Of a stretch of 64,000 nt of DNA, positions 38,868 through 49,268 are shown piece after piece. Within the stretch, counting starts at the first letter, position 1. Each line of letters begins with the position of its first letter. Origin of the DNA: Distichodus sexfasciatus (Eukaryota > Chordata > Actinopteri > Characiformes > Distichodontidae); contig JAVGVS010000021.1 in assembly GCA_032718565.1 (NCBI GenBank), positions 3,051,384-3,115,383 of the forward strand. The letters run 5' to 3'. The translations under genes and the position numbers were made by a program. The notes below the pieces were generated by a model. That model was not told where the DNA came from and did not search any database. It saw only the letters and a program-made list of their open reading frames with translations.

Positions 38868-39245
38868 CTTGAGGTCGGCTGATATTGTTTTTTCAGATAT
38901 CGATGCCACTTAACAGGGACGATAACTGATATTGGGAAACGATATGCAAAAAAAGAGAAAATCTTTGCCAAAATATTTAATTTTACAAACACCGTGCTCA
39001 GCTGAAACCCTCCTCTCTCCTCTCCTCTCTCCGTGTGTGAGCATGGTGTCAGTGACAACAAGGCTTCAGGCTGATTGGCTACTACTCGTGTGACATATAG
39101 CCAATCAGAGACTGTTATGGGCGGAACATTAATTGTATTTACTTAATATTGGTGATGGTCAAAATTAAACACCAATACAGATAATTGGCAAAATACCTAT
39201 TACCTAAACCTAACCTCCGATAATTGGCCCGCCTGATAATCAGTC
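38868..39245. mobile_element. Nested MITE, hAT-like (378 bp)
   Basis: It interrupts the SINE at 38677. The flanking 8-mers are tatcctaa (38860-38867) and gatcctaa (39246-39253), an 8-bp target duplication with one mismatch. The ends share an imperfect inverted repeat (gtcggctgat versus atcgactgat). No transposase is encoded. Near its middle, ctgattggcta (39071-39081) and tagccaatcag (39098-39108) form a perfect 11-bp stem with a 16-nt loop. Similar tcggccgatat-type MITEs are widespread in fish. The hAT assignment rests on the 8-bp duplication. Confidence 0.65.
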
Positions 39246-39275
39246 GATCCTAAATTCTAACCACTAGACCAGAGG
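39246..39275 (-). repeat. Remaining head bases of the interrupted SINE
   Basis: The bases after the MITE (ctaaccactagaccag) are the expected continuation of the tRNA-like head of the SINE at 38677-38867, so they show the original uninterrupted order. Confidence 0.55.
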
Positions 39276-39804
39276 TGTGTACACTTGTGCATTCCTGTAC
39301 ATCCACAGATGTGTTTATGAACAAAGAGAGATTGAGTCAGAGGTCAATTAAGTGCATAATGTTCTTTATCTAATGTGTTGAAATAAGAGCCTTTCAGTAC
39401 ATTATCTGTGTCATTATTAACGAGGCAGCACCCTCTCATTAATCATAAAATGCTTCTTAATTTGGTTATAGTCTGCTCTACTGACAGAGAGGTGATACCG
39501 TTGGTTCAGTGGTTATGCTGTCTTTACTGTTCATGTCCAGTGTTTTGGTGTAATTCTTTCAAGTTTACTTAATTATTTGCAATTATAATGATAACACATA
39601 GAAGTATAAAATATTTTACATTTATGGAATTTGACCTTAAATACTCTTGCTCTTAATCGGAGTGAAGTAAAGTGCTTTGTAGTCTACAAAGATAAAACTG
39701 TTCTTCACAGTTTTACACCTTAGACTTAAGTCAACAACTGCTATTCAATGCTGATATAAAATATAACAAGTTAAAAGTTAGCAGTCAATAAGAATTCATA
39801 CATC
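39276..39804. other. Non-genic interval
   Basis: AT-rich, with no gene or recognisable repeat. Confidence 0.4.
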
Positions 39805-39936
39805 ATTTCACTTTAATATTTTAGATGGCATCAACTGAACTATGAGAAGATGAGTGAGAGCTTGCACCGAGTGCTAATTAAACTTTATTTAACTATGTTA
39901 ACCTTTAAAGAGCCTACTCTGTATTTGTCTGCACTG
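39805..39936 (+). repeat. Direct-repeat unit A (unexplained), upstream of the DIRS element
   Basis: About 130 bp, roughly 80 percent identical by eye to 43777-43919 and in the same orientation. The best block is atcaactgaactatg, then agatgag, gagagcttg and tgctaattaaa. It does not match any element I recognise. See findings. Confidence 0.7.
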
Positions 39937-40604
39937 TTTTTTGGGGGTGTTGATTAATTAATCACATAATTGATGCATCGCAATGGAGACATGGATGATT
40001 CTGCATCGATGCAATGGCAGACCATAATCGATTATAATGGAGGTTCATACGCACATATTGTACTACTTCTACTACAGCACCATAACCATAACAAATTCCA
40101 TTTAAAAAACATAATCTAAAATGATCAAGTGCAAAACTGTATTAGTCAACATTGTCTCTCACCACACACATTTCTGTGGTATAGCATACTAAGAGTAATA
40201 TTAAGCTGGTTCCATAGTTTTGTAATTATAAAAGTTTAAGAAAGACTCAGCAAAACAACAACTTGTTTTTGAACCTCTATTGTACAGTGCCTTGTTAAGG
40301 TCGTTGTTTCATCAATATTGGGGAGTGGAGTTCTGACCTGGCGCTGCTGCTGTTACTGTGCAAGTTCTCATTAATCACACTCCCTCACACACTTTATGCT
40401 ATCTCTTAGGTGGATGCTCTGATACATGACTCATGCTTTGCCTTTTTCAGTTTTAGGTGAATAAATGTCTTTAAAAAAGAAAATATATTTGTATAATATT
40501 CACATTGTACATTTAATGAAGACTGATGTTTTCATGGGAACATTAACATTTTAATATGGTTTCTATATGATGTTTCAACACACTGTAAATGTGCATGTTC
40601 AAAT
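39937..40604. other. Non-genic interval
   Basis: Contains a ttaattaatcacataattgatgcatcgcaatgg-like stretch (two near-copies of gcatcg...gcaatgg at 39973-40016, and a 12-bp palindrome at 40002-40013), possibly an old DNA-transposon end. No gene. Confidence 0.4.
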
Positions 40605-40626
40605 GTTCCCTGTCGATATTCCACAT

Positions 40627-40873
40627 GTACTGCGTCGTAAGATGCTGTATGGGAAAAACTCTCTTTTTCCTCCTCGACTGAAGCCTTTTTTCAATCACGC
40701 AGTGAAACTGCAAGTCAATTGGTTCATGCAGTGTAATAAAACGAACCAATGACTCGGCGGCGGACTAGAGCAAGCCAATGGCTGTGCCGCTCGCCCGAGC
40801 CCGGCAGAGTGGGCGGGGCTTACGGGCTATATAGGCGGCCATTGCACCGCCATCGCTCAGATTTCTTCTCTTC
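40627..40873. repeat. DIRS1 left inverted terminal repeat
   Basis: Reverse complement of 43423-43664 with scattered substitutions. It carries the element's promoter-like motifs. Confidence 0.9.
40746..40834 (+). promoter_or_regulatory. Promoter-like cluster in DIRS1 left repeat
   Basis: In order: CCAAT at 40746-40750 and 40775-40779, a GC box gggcggggc at 40811-40819 and TATATA at 40828-40833. This order and spacing fit an RNA polymerase II core promoter reading into gag about 200 bp downstream. The right repeat holds the same cluster in the opposite direction. Activity is inferred. Confidence 0.55.
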
Positions 40874-41041
40874 AGCTACAGAGCTTTCCTTGCTGATTCT
40901 CTCACTGAACGCTGTCGCTGTCGTTCGAGCATTGCAGCTGGAAAACCGGCAATTGCTGTTTTACTTGATTTTCCCCTGCCGCTATCCAGCGATTCTAAGA
41001 GCATTATTTTCTCTTATTAAAAGAGCAAATGGCATTTTTAA

Positions 41042-42002
41042 ATGCCTCGCCGTCGTTGTGTGACGTGCGGGACTTCCCTACGTTCTGACGACAGCCACGC
41101 TGAATGCATAGCCTGCCTGGGAAAGCCTCACGCCGATGCTGCGACGAGGAGATGGACAGCCTTTCCCTGGCGGCTTTTGACATGGAAGAGTTTGCGGGCT
41201 CCGGGTCTGACCCTGCCCTCTTGCTGCTGTCTGCTTCTCGCAGCGCCAGGTCCAAGACGGACGAGGAGCTCATCCGTATCTTGGCAAAGGCTGTTGGTAA
41301 GCTCGGGCTCGACTGATCTCTGCCAGAAGAGCCTTCTCAGAGCAGGCTGGACGAGTGGTTCCTCCTGGGTCACCAGCAGGCTCCCGCCAGCGCTCATCCC
41401 CCTTCTTCCCCGAGGTCCATGATGAGCTCACCAAGTCATGGCATGCCCCTTATTCTTCTTGTATCCGGTCTTCTTCCTCTTCCACGCTCTCCTCCATGGA
41501 CGGCACCGAGGAGAAGGGATATGAGCACCTGCCTCCCATGGATGAGTCCGTGGGCGGGCAGAGATGCGCCATTGGATGGAAGTCTAGGGTAAGCCACCCC
41601 TCGAAACCCTGCAGAGCCACTTCAGCACTTGCTGGACGCGCCTACACGGCTGCTGGTCAAGCGGCTTCAGCTCTGCACTCCATGGCGGTCCTCCAGGTGT
41701 TCCAGGCCAAGATGCTTGCCTCCGAGGAGACCGGTCTCAACGCCACTTCCCTCAGAGACCTGCGAAGTGCGATGGACCTGGCTCTTCGCGCCACTAAAGC
41801 CACCGCCCAGGCCATCAGGCCTTCGATGTCCAGCTTGGTGGTGTTGGAGCGTCACCTGTGGCTCACGCTCATGGAGATGAGGGAGGCTGACAAGGTCCCC
41901 TTCCTCGATGCTCCGGTCTTGGCGGCCAGCCTATTCGGAGCGGCGGTGGAAGGGTTCGCCGAGCATTTCACAGAAGCCCAGAAGTCATCTCAGGCGATGT
42001 GA
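41042..42002 (+). pseudogene. DIRS1 gag-like protein, broken
   Basis: The start at 41042 opens with MPRRRCVTCG and a C-x2-C ... H-x3-C-x2-C cluster (CVTC, HAECIAC), a likely zinc-binding module of DIRS gag proteins. The frame shifts at about 41145 (frame 2 to frame 1), meets TGA at 41314-41316, and shifts again at about 41385 (to frame 3). The third frame holds the conserved middle and C-terminal part (about 41385-42002) with AGQAASALHSMAVLQVFQAK and VLERHLWLTLMEMREADK, a largely helical region. It closes at TGA 42000-42002, directly after SSQAM. In related elements the protein continues past this point, and gag-like sequence without a stop does continue in the same frame for about 100 bp. 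A CGA-to-TGA CpG decay is likely. Gag would package element RNA in particles, but this copy cannot make it whole. Confidence 0.8.
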
Positions 42003-42422
42003 CACTTCCTTCCAAAATGCTCCAGTGCCTCGTTTGCTGTTAGTCGCCCCAGGCCTACGTCGACTGAGCAGCCCGCCATGCCAGCACCAGCCACTCTTGA
42101 ACCATGACCCAAGGAGCATCAGGAGAGGGGGCGTTCTCTCTCTGCGAGGCGGTTCCCTGGCCCAAGATCTCCATGGACCCGGCACCTCGGAAGCCCTTCT
42201 GAACTTCCAGGCAGGAAGAGGAGTGGCTCGAGTCTCACTACGGCCGGACCACCCCGCAAGCAGCCTCTCAGAGACCTCTTGCCACCGTCGCCGGGTGCAG
42301 AGGACCGTGTGTCTTCGGCTCCCCACGGGCCCAATTATGCGCCCGGGCGTCCGACCGCTGTGATAGTGGACATAATAAAAAACACACTTTCTCAAAAAAA
42401 GAGCAATTTTCCTCTTCCACCT

Positions 42423-42680
42423 ACCACAGACATCCTGCCTTCGGGCAGCCAATCTGTAGACCGCATCCATCCTCTGACCACACGGGCCGAGGCCTGGCAG
42501 GCCATCCCCAGGGTGTCAGAATGGGTGATGGCTATGATAAGACAAGGTTACACTCTTCAATTCGCTTGCAGGCCCCCCCGCTTTTGCGGGGTGGTCTCTA
42601 CTACAGTGCGCGGTGAGAACGCTCCAGTTCTACGCACCGAGGTGGTGAATCTGCTGGAAAAATCCAGGTTGCCCCCCATC
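42423..42680 (+). pseudogene. DIRS1 pol N-terminal region, truncated by deletion
   Basis: Frame 3 carries TTRAEAWQAIPRVSEWVM and RQGYTLQFACRPPRF. These are the conserved opening block of DIRS1 pol upstream of the reverse transcriptase fingers. Sequence then jumps at about 42660-42680 into the middle of the reverse transcriptase in another frame. An internal deletion therefore removed the first catalytic motifs. Confidence 0.75.
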
Positions 42681-43170
42681 ACAGGTGGTTCTTGAGATTC
42701 GCCTTCGAAGGGGTGGCGTACCAATACAAGGTCCTGCCATTTGGGTTATCTCTGGCTCCCCGCACTTTTACGCGATGCATGGATGCGGCTCACTCCCCTC
42801 TGCGACAGATGGGAATCCGCATCCTCAACCACCTCGACGACTGGCTCATTCTGGCCCAGTCGGAGGCAGTCTTTATATCGCACAGGGCCCTTCTCCTCAG
42901 CCACTTGGATTGCCTGGGGCTCAGGGTCAATTTCACCAAGAGCGTTCTATCTCCCAGCCAATGGGTTTCATTCCTGGGGTAGTGATCGACTCTGTGCGCA
43001 TGACGGCAAACGTCTCGGCGGAGCGAGCCAGGACAATTCAGAGCCATGCAGCCTCCTTCGTGGAGGGGACCTTGCACCCACTCAAGGCCTTTCAGAAGAT
43101 GATGGGCCTTATGGCAGCGGCTTTGCCAGTTCTCCAGTTGAGTCTGCTTCACATGCGACCCATCCATCCC
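42680..43170 (+). pseudogene. DIRS1 reverse transcriptase fragment, frameshifted
   Basis: Frame 2 (from before 42692 to 42982) encodes a core reverse transcriptase stretch: FAFEGVAYQYKVLPFGLSLAPRTF, followed by HLDDW at 42830-42844. The LDDW box is the DIRS1 form of the Y-x-D-D catalytic motif and both Asp residues are present. A one-base loss near 42978-42980 creates TAG, and the protein continues in frame 1 with VVIDSVRM and FQKMMGLMAAALPVLQL to about 43165. Homology then ends. RNase H, the methyltransferase-like domain and the tyrosine recombinase are absent, the second large deletion in this copy. Confidence 0.85.
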
Positions 43171-43280
43171 CCTGGGCTCAGCCTGTGCTTGGTGTATATT
43201 TGCACTCCCCTGGCTTCCCCACGGGTGTCATGTTTGAGTTGTTCCCCATCATAGCATGGCCTGATTGTACTGGTTCCCAT

Positions 43281-43380
43281 ACAGTGTCTTACGATGCAGT
43301 ATGAGTGGAATATCGACAGGGAACGTACTTGGTTACTTTCGTAACCTCGGTTCCCTGAGATATGGGAACGAGTACTGCAT
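43281..43380 (+). repeat. DIRS1 internal complementary region
   Basis: The first part (43281-43324) is the reverse complement of the left terminus 40605-40648, about 38 of 44 matching. The second part (43325-43380) is the reverse complement of the right terminus 43656-43711, 55 of 56 matching. The two meet at gaac/gtac, so the region equals the two element ends joined. This is the known guide for forming circular DIRS DNA and it fixes both termini. Confidence 0.9.
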
Positions 43381-43422
43381 TCCTGGCCGTGCTATGTGCT
43401 TCACGCCTCAGTACGCTTCATT

Positions 43423-43664
43423 CGAAGAAATCTGAGCGACGGCGGCGCAACGGCCGCTTATATAGCCCGTAAGCCCTGCCCACTCTGCCGGCTCGGGCGA
43501 GCGGCGCAGCCATTGGCTTGCTCTACTCCGCCGCCAAGTCATTGGTTCGTTTTGTTACACTGCACGAACCAACTGACGTGCAGTTTCACTGCATGATTGG
43601 AAAAAGGCTTCAGTCGAGGAGGAAAAAGAGAGTTTTTCTCATACAGCGTCTTACGATGCAGTAC
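43423..43664. repeat. DIRS1 right inverted terminal repeat
   Basis: Inverted partner of 40627-40873. It is followed by a 47-bp right terminal extension ending in gtaccgag-like sequence (gaaagtaaccgagtac) at 43711, absent from the left end. Confidence 0.9.
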
Positions 43665-43776
43665 TCGTTCCCATATCTCAGGGAACCGAGGTTACGAAAG
43701 TAACCGAGTACATTCTACCTAATTACTCTTTAGTCTACCGCAACAGAAAATAGTACTGTAGATTTAATAATGAGAT

Positions 43777-43919
43777 ATTTCACTTTCCTATTACAGATGG
43801 TATCAACTGAACTATGGGCAGATGAGCGAGAGCTTGTACTGAATGCTAATTAAAATTTGTTTCAAGTTTAACCGTGTTAAGCTTTTATTAGCCTAATCTA
43901 TATTTGCCTGTAGTCACTG
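43777..43919 (+). repeat. Direct-repeat unit B (unexplained), downstream of the DIRS element
   Basis: Related to 39805-39936 in the same orientation, with a cttt...ttacag lead-in and atggtatcaactgaactatg. A short frame VSTELWADERELVLNAN can be read here and ends at a stop. Unit A has a stop within the same stretch, so neither copy is clearly coding. Confidence 0.7.
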
Positions 43920-46375
43920 TCAGTTAAAAGAATATTACATCCAAAATCTAAATAACAGTGAAAATAGACCAGTGGTGCATATAGCATTGCTGGCAAACTA
44001 TCCATACCACTTGTCCCATTGGTCTTTATTCATTGTAAGCCACATTGCCCACACTCCTTGCCTCATTGACTTTTTTACATTAATTATTTGCACCATATTT
44101 ATTTAATGAAATACTGCAGGATTTGGGATGGGATTTTAGGTGCAGCTTTTCCAGTTAAATCTGCCACTTTGTAGAGTGACATGTGGAGCAGATACATTAC
44201 TCACATCTCTTACAGCCATGACATGATGAAATAAAGTGATACAAGAGGAAACATATTATTGCAGATGATTAAAATTGGATGTTGCATCCGTCTCTATAGT
44301 TTTATCAACAGCATCTATTGTTTTTAACAGTTCATATTTTTTAACTGAGTCTTGATGAAAGAAAAAACACTGGAACTGCGGAATGGGACTCACAAGAAAA
44401 TTGATTTTATAGGAAGATTCCAGTATTTATTTGAAACACTAAGAATACTGAGGTTAAATGAAGGCTTAGGTTGTAGCTATAGTATTATTTAGATCTTGTA
44501 ATTATGGGAATCAGCGGAAATTCAAAGATTGTGTCTCTGTATGTGTATATTTGGTCAAGCAGACTCACTTTAATCTCACACAATGCAAGATTATACCACT
44601 GAGACTCATAGGTAGCTGAGGTTTTTCATGCTTGGTTGTGCTGGGACAAAAGAGGAAATTGTGTTTGTCTCTTTTTATTCTCCAGGTCCAGACAGAAATG
44701 AATCTGAGATGTCTTCAGACTGGCCATGACCATCAATGTAATTGGTCCACTGCATATTGAAGTAGCACTATCCAAAATCCATGCTTTTGCTGACGTGTTT
44801 TATGCTGTCAAGTTTCTAGGGAAGCCTTTAGAAGCTTGATATTTCTCATCCAAGGCATACTGTTATTTCTGCCATTTGGTGCAACTTCAGATAAATTGAC
44901 TCCTCAGTTAAGCACATACTACAATATGATCAGCACTGACATTTTCTAGAAAAAAATTTCGTAGGGTTTTTCTGTTATATACATGTATTCAGATGTCCCT
45001 CACATCCATCTTCTGCTGTTACAGTACCATATCTCAGGCATATGAGGGGAGAGGCTTTCTATCTACCTTACATAGATGTCTGGTAAAGGATGGACCACAA
45101 TCTGGCCTAGAAATTACAGTACAGAACTGTACCAATCTTTATTTTCTTTTTCCTTTCTCCTTGTTAGTGTATCCTTAACTTGACCCCAACATCCCAGGAA
45201 GTCAATGCACTTGTCCTTGATTAAGGGTATTCCATTGGGCTTCTTTTTGTGGACAGTGAAAAGGTCAGAATGGAGCAGCAAAAGGTAGAGAAAAAAAAAC
45301 ATATTTAGTCCCCGACAAAAAAGAAAAACCACATATACAATTAAAATGTGTTCTTACAGACTCCTACATTCCTTCAATATCTGATTTCGCATTAACCACT
45401 AGACTGAGATAAATAAGGAAAAGAGCAGAACTTAAGTGTCTTGACAGTGGTTCTCAAGCAACTATTCATATTCTTTTTATATCTGTGGGTCTTTGTATAA
45501 TGTAACATCCTTTTTTGTGTGAATCCATCCGTCTCCTATATTTCTTTATGCACATTTAAAATGGCAATTTATCCATTTCACCTTGGAAAGCTTTTACTGT
45601 AGCAGAACAATAATGGACTTCTTCTCATATGACAATTTAAGCAGTATTTTAAGAAAATACTAGGGTTTTCTGATGTCAGAGTGTCTGTGTGTACCTAAGA
45701 CCTGCTTACATGGGGTAAGGTAAGAGATGGGAGACATTGATATTGGCATAGGGCTGTGTAGTGATGACAAAACTATCAAAAATAATGAGAAGCAGTTGGT
45801 AGACATCTGCAGGGTTTCCACAGATGTCTGTTGGAGTGTTTGTGTTTTTGGCAGCCGAGCTGAAGTTTACTGACAGGTTGATTACTAGACACAGACGTTT
45901 GACCTCAGTGAGGTGCTTTTGAAATCCGCATGTTTGTCATGGTTCCCTATTTGCTGTCATCCATCACTTAATGTTTTCATCTCCAATCTAAGGTAGAAAC
46001 CAGTTATTTATGAAGGCCTGGTATACTTAGATAAACTACAGGACTATTTAGGTATATTTATTGTTGGTTATTGCTAATTTTACGATTGTCAAATACATTT
46101 GTTTCTTTGTATTATCAGAAAATGCCTCTTACAACCTCTCTTAGTACTGTATATTTTGTTTTATATGTGCTAAATTGATTCTTTTTTCACATATTGTAAT
46201 TCTCAACTTTCATATTGTTTATTCCCTACATTTACTTATATTAGAGGGTACTGCTTGCATCTAAACTTTGTTGTAAATATATATAAAATATATACATTTC
46301 TCTTTTTACCTTTCTTTTGAAATCATTTCTGTCAGTAGTATTTTGAAAATGAAATGTTAGCCATAACATATGACG

Positions 46376-46383
46376 TTTCTCTT

Positions 46384-46426
<43 letters not shown>
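46376..46426. repeat. Compound (CT)n(CA)n microsatellite
   Basis: Pure CT units switch to pure CA units within 51 bp. Confidence 0.95.
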
Positions 46427-46427
<1 letters not shown>

Positions 46428-48393
46428 TATCACTATATGTGGTCCCTCTCTCTCTTTTCCTCTGGTTGAAGCCTTGCACTGAAGATATTACAGAATTCCA
46501 CATCTCAGTGCCAATATGATCAAAGATTTTTAAATATGTGACACCAATATTCACAAAACATCAAGATATGATGTGGATATCAGAGACTTACTCTGTGTGT
46601 GTGACACATTAAAGCCTTGGCGAGATTGGAGGCAGTGGAAGAGCTTTGCACCTGTACTACACTGTGGCAGGATCAACCTTTGAAGTACTTAGCTGGGAAC
46701 TTTTTAGAGATTATTATAGGGACGATATTAGACTGTTAACAACTAGAAGGCTGAGGGCCTACAGATTATGAGTAATGAACGTCTGAGGTGCATCAAATTA
46801 TCGCAACCCTTACTTGTGAGATTAAGAACAAAATGGCAAAGTAGGAAGTTAAAGATAACAGATGTTTTCTGCTTTATCCATCAGCCCAGTATCATAAAAG
46901 CATATTTGAATAAGCATTTCAGTGATTCATGATGATGGTTTAATCAGTCATGGGATAATGATTTCTATTTGATTCAAGACTTAAAATGAAGAAATAAATG
47001 CATAAATGCTTTGTAAATCAATATCAAAGCAATCACACTCCTGACAAATTGTATAAAACCAGTGTTGGATCACTTTGACATATTGGTATTATAACAAAGA
47101 CCATTTGATCGCAGTCAGATGAGGAATAACAGCAATGGGTTCTGTCCCCGCTAGTGATTCTGTTCAGAAAAGCCACGTTGAGTGCAGCTTCTTTAACGAA
47201 AAGCAGCTAAAGACTGTGTTGAGTTGGCACGGAGGAGTTATCGAAGGAGAAAAGAGGCTCTTATGGCTGAGAGGTCCCTATAGGCACAGTGAGGCAGTAC
47301 AGACTAAAATTGAGAGCATTTCTATTTGAAGGTGGTCCATCCTCCTGTGAGACCAATAGTCTCAACTCTGAAAGGGGGGGGGGAGATCCCCCACCTCACT
47401 GAAAGCAGAAATCCCAGGAGCACAACACGGTTTAATGTTCTATTGGTGAATCAATTCTGGTCTTTTCTGGAAGAGTTACAGTTATTACTGACCTAGAAAA
47501 GAGTTTAGACTTCCATAACTAGTCCAGCTGTGGGAGAGATGCACCCAGAAGGAGCTCATGGTCAAGGGTGAGAAACCAAGTAGGACAGGCAGGTAATTTT
47601 ATAAAGAAACAAACATTAAGAAGGGTGACGGGGTGAAGGGAAGAAGAGAGTAGGGGAGGATGTTCAGCCAAGCTTCAAAGTCAGGAGGAAATATGCTCGA
47701 CAAAGGCCAAGCACAAAGAGGATCTCACCTCAAAGACGCATGGAGACCAAAGAGAAAAAGAAATATCAAAAGGATTGACTGTACACTGCTGAAAACCAGG
47801 GATCCTTTTTCAATTCAGTTCAGTGGAATTTGATTTATTTTGTGTTTTTCAACAAAGGAAATGGTCACAATACCAATATAAAAATTGGTGTCCGGTCCTC
47901 TAATGACCATGCCGAAAATGGCTTTGGCAAGGAAAATTTCCCTTGATATGGAAAGAGGAAGAAAGCTTCAGGAGGCAGGAGGATGCCTTCCTCTAGGCAG
48001 CACTAGATAAATTATATCCGGCTGCAGTCAGAGTGAAGTTCTATACCTAAATTACATCAAAATATTGTAACAAATAAAAGCTTCCCAATTTAAAGCCTGA
48101 TAAGACAAAGCTGTTTTAAATTTTGCATTTTATAAGTAATTCCATATTCTGGATATGGCCGTGTAAAGCAAATCATTTCTGCACTGGGTTGAGTCGGTGG
48201 CAATTGAAAATTCTGCTCTTGGGTAAAGGGTTTGACACCATCAATGTATTGTATTTATGCTACTGTGTTTTATTTTAAGGTAGAGATTTCATTGTAAGAA
48301 GATTCTAAACATGCAGAGTAAAGTTACTGAAGTTTATCTCTGAAATTACGTCAAATTCTCTCTTATCTTACTCAGCTCTTCATGCACAAGTCA

Positions 48394-48401
48394 CTGCTAT
48401 G
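48394..48401. repeat. 8-bp target-site duplication, left copy (ctgctatg)
   Basis: Identical to 49261-49268. Eight-base duplications are the hallmark of hAT transposition. Confidence 0.9.
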
Positions 48402-49260
48402 CAGAGGTGGGCAAAGTAGCTAACTTCATTACTTATGTGAAAGAACAGATACCACTAGTTAAATGTTACTCCAATACAAGTGAAAGTCATACAGTCAAAT
48501 TTTACTTAAGTTAAAGTACTGAAGTACTTGTTTTAAAAAATACCTAAGTATTAAAAGTACATCTTCTTTCACCACATTGTTGCATTATTGCCACAACACT
48601 TACAAAACCTAATGCCTCTGGCATTGTTGTAGAACCTGTGTATAGAACTGCCCAACTGACAAAGAAAATCAGTTATTAGTTTATTTTGTAATTAATTGAA
48701 AAAATAAAGACTACAAAAAGGCTACACGCCCCCACAAAACAGCATGGTAGTCTTCTGACTCAGCTCTGGCAGTGTGTCCACATATATATGTGTATGTTAC
48801 TCAGGACGACAGTGTAATAGCTGTAAATGCAGCCTGCTCAGAGCATAACATTCCAACCTGTTAAAACACAGCTCTACACCTCTAGCTTCATGACCTTCCA
48901 ACAGCAACAATGTTTTAATCAAGACAGAAAACAGCAGAACTGTCTGAACTTGGTTTTATAGCTACAGTCTACAGGCGTGATGTAACTCTACTGATTACTG
49001 ATAGACTGTCACCTGCCAAACAACCAATCACATTTTAGAAAAGGGGGCATAACATTCACTTTATCCACAGATCTGAAAGTAACAAGTAACGAGAACCTTC
49101 ATAGAAATGTAGTGAAATAAAAAGTATGATATTTGTGTTTAAAATGTAGTGGAGAAAGTCATGTTTCAAATAAAATACTACTCAAGTGAATTATAGATAT
49201 TCAAAAACTCTACTTAAGTACAGTACTCAGGTAAATGTATTTAGTTACTGTCCACCTCTG
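48402..49260. mobile_element. hAT non-autonomous DNA transposon (859 bp)
   Basis: The element begins cagaggtggg and ends tccacctctg, a terminal inverted repeat with the CAG...CTG ends typical of hAT elements. It is bounded by a perfect 8-bp duplication. The subterminal parts repeat acttaagt, agtac and aaagtac words in both directions. No transposase is encoded, so it depends on a related autonomous element. Related cagaggtgg elements are abundant in fish genomes. The perfect duplication suggests a recent insertion. Confidence 0.9.
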
Positions 49261-49268
49261 CTGCTATG
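49261..49268. repeat. 8-bp target-site duplication, right copy (ctgctatg)
   Basis: Exact match to 48394-48401. Confidence 0.9.

Larger units (their letters stand above)
40605..43711 (+). mobile_element. DIRS1-type tyrosine-recombinase retrotransposon, internally deleted
   Basis: The 3,107-bp element is markedly GC-rich against an AT-rich background. It has inverted terminal repeats (40627-40873 with 43423-43664, about nine in ten identical by eye) and unequal terminal extensions. An internal complementary region at 43281-43380 matches both ends. It contains DIRS1 gag-like and reverse-transcriptase sequence. These features together define the DIRS order, which copies through a circular intermediate and inserts with a tyrosine recombinase, so no target duplication is expected and none is seen. 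Full-length fish DIRS1 elements are about 5-6 kb. Here the N-terminal reverse transcriptase, RNase H, methyltransferase-like and recombinase regions are missing, and the reading frames are broken. The copy cannot act on its own. Confidence 0.93.
43920..48401. other. Non-genic interval
   Basis: No gene recognised. It includes a CT/CA microsatellite (46376-46426) and a run of nine G at 47375-47383. The rest looks unique and AT-rich. Confidence 0.4.

Noticed and set aside
40749..41063. 104-codon open frame across the DIRS1 left repeat
   Set aside because: It lies in the inverted terminal repeat and leader, in a region with promoter-like motifs. It is a chance frame in GC-rich DNA.
41985..42470. 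161-codon minus-strand frame inside the DIRS1 element
   Set aside because: It is antisense to gag/pol sequence that is recognisable on the plus strand.
40605..43711. A retrovirus or LTR element as the source of this GC-rich block
   Set aside because: The terminal repeats are inverted, not direct, an internal complementary region is present, and the reverse transcriptase has the DIRS1 LDDW form.
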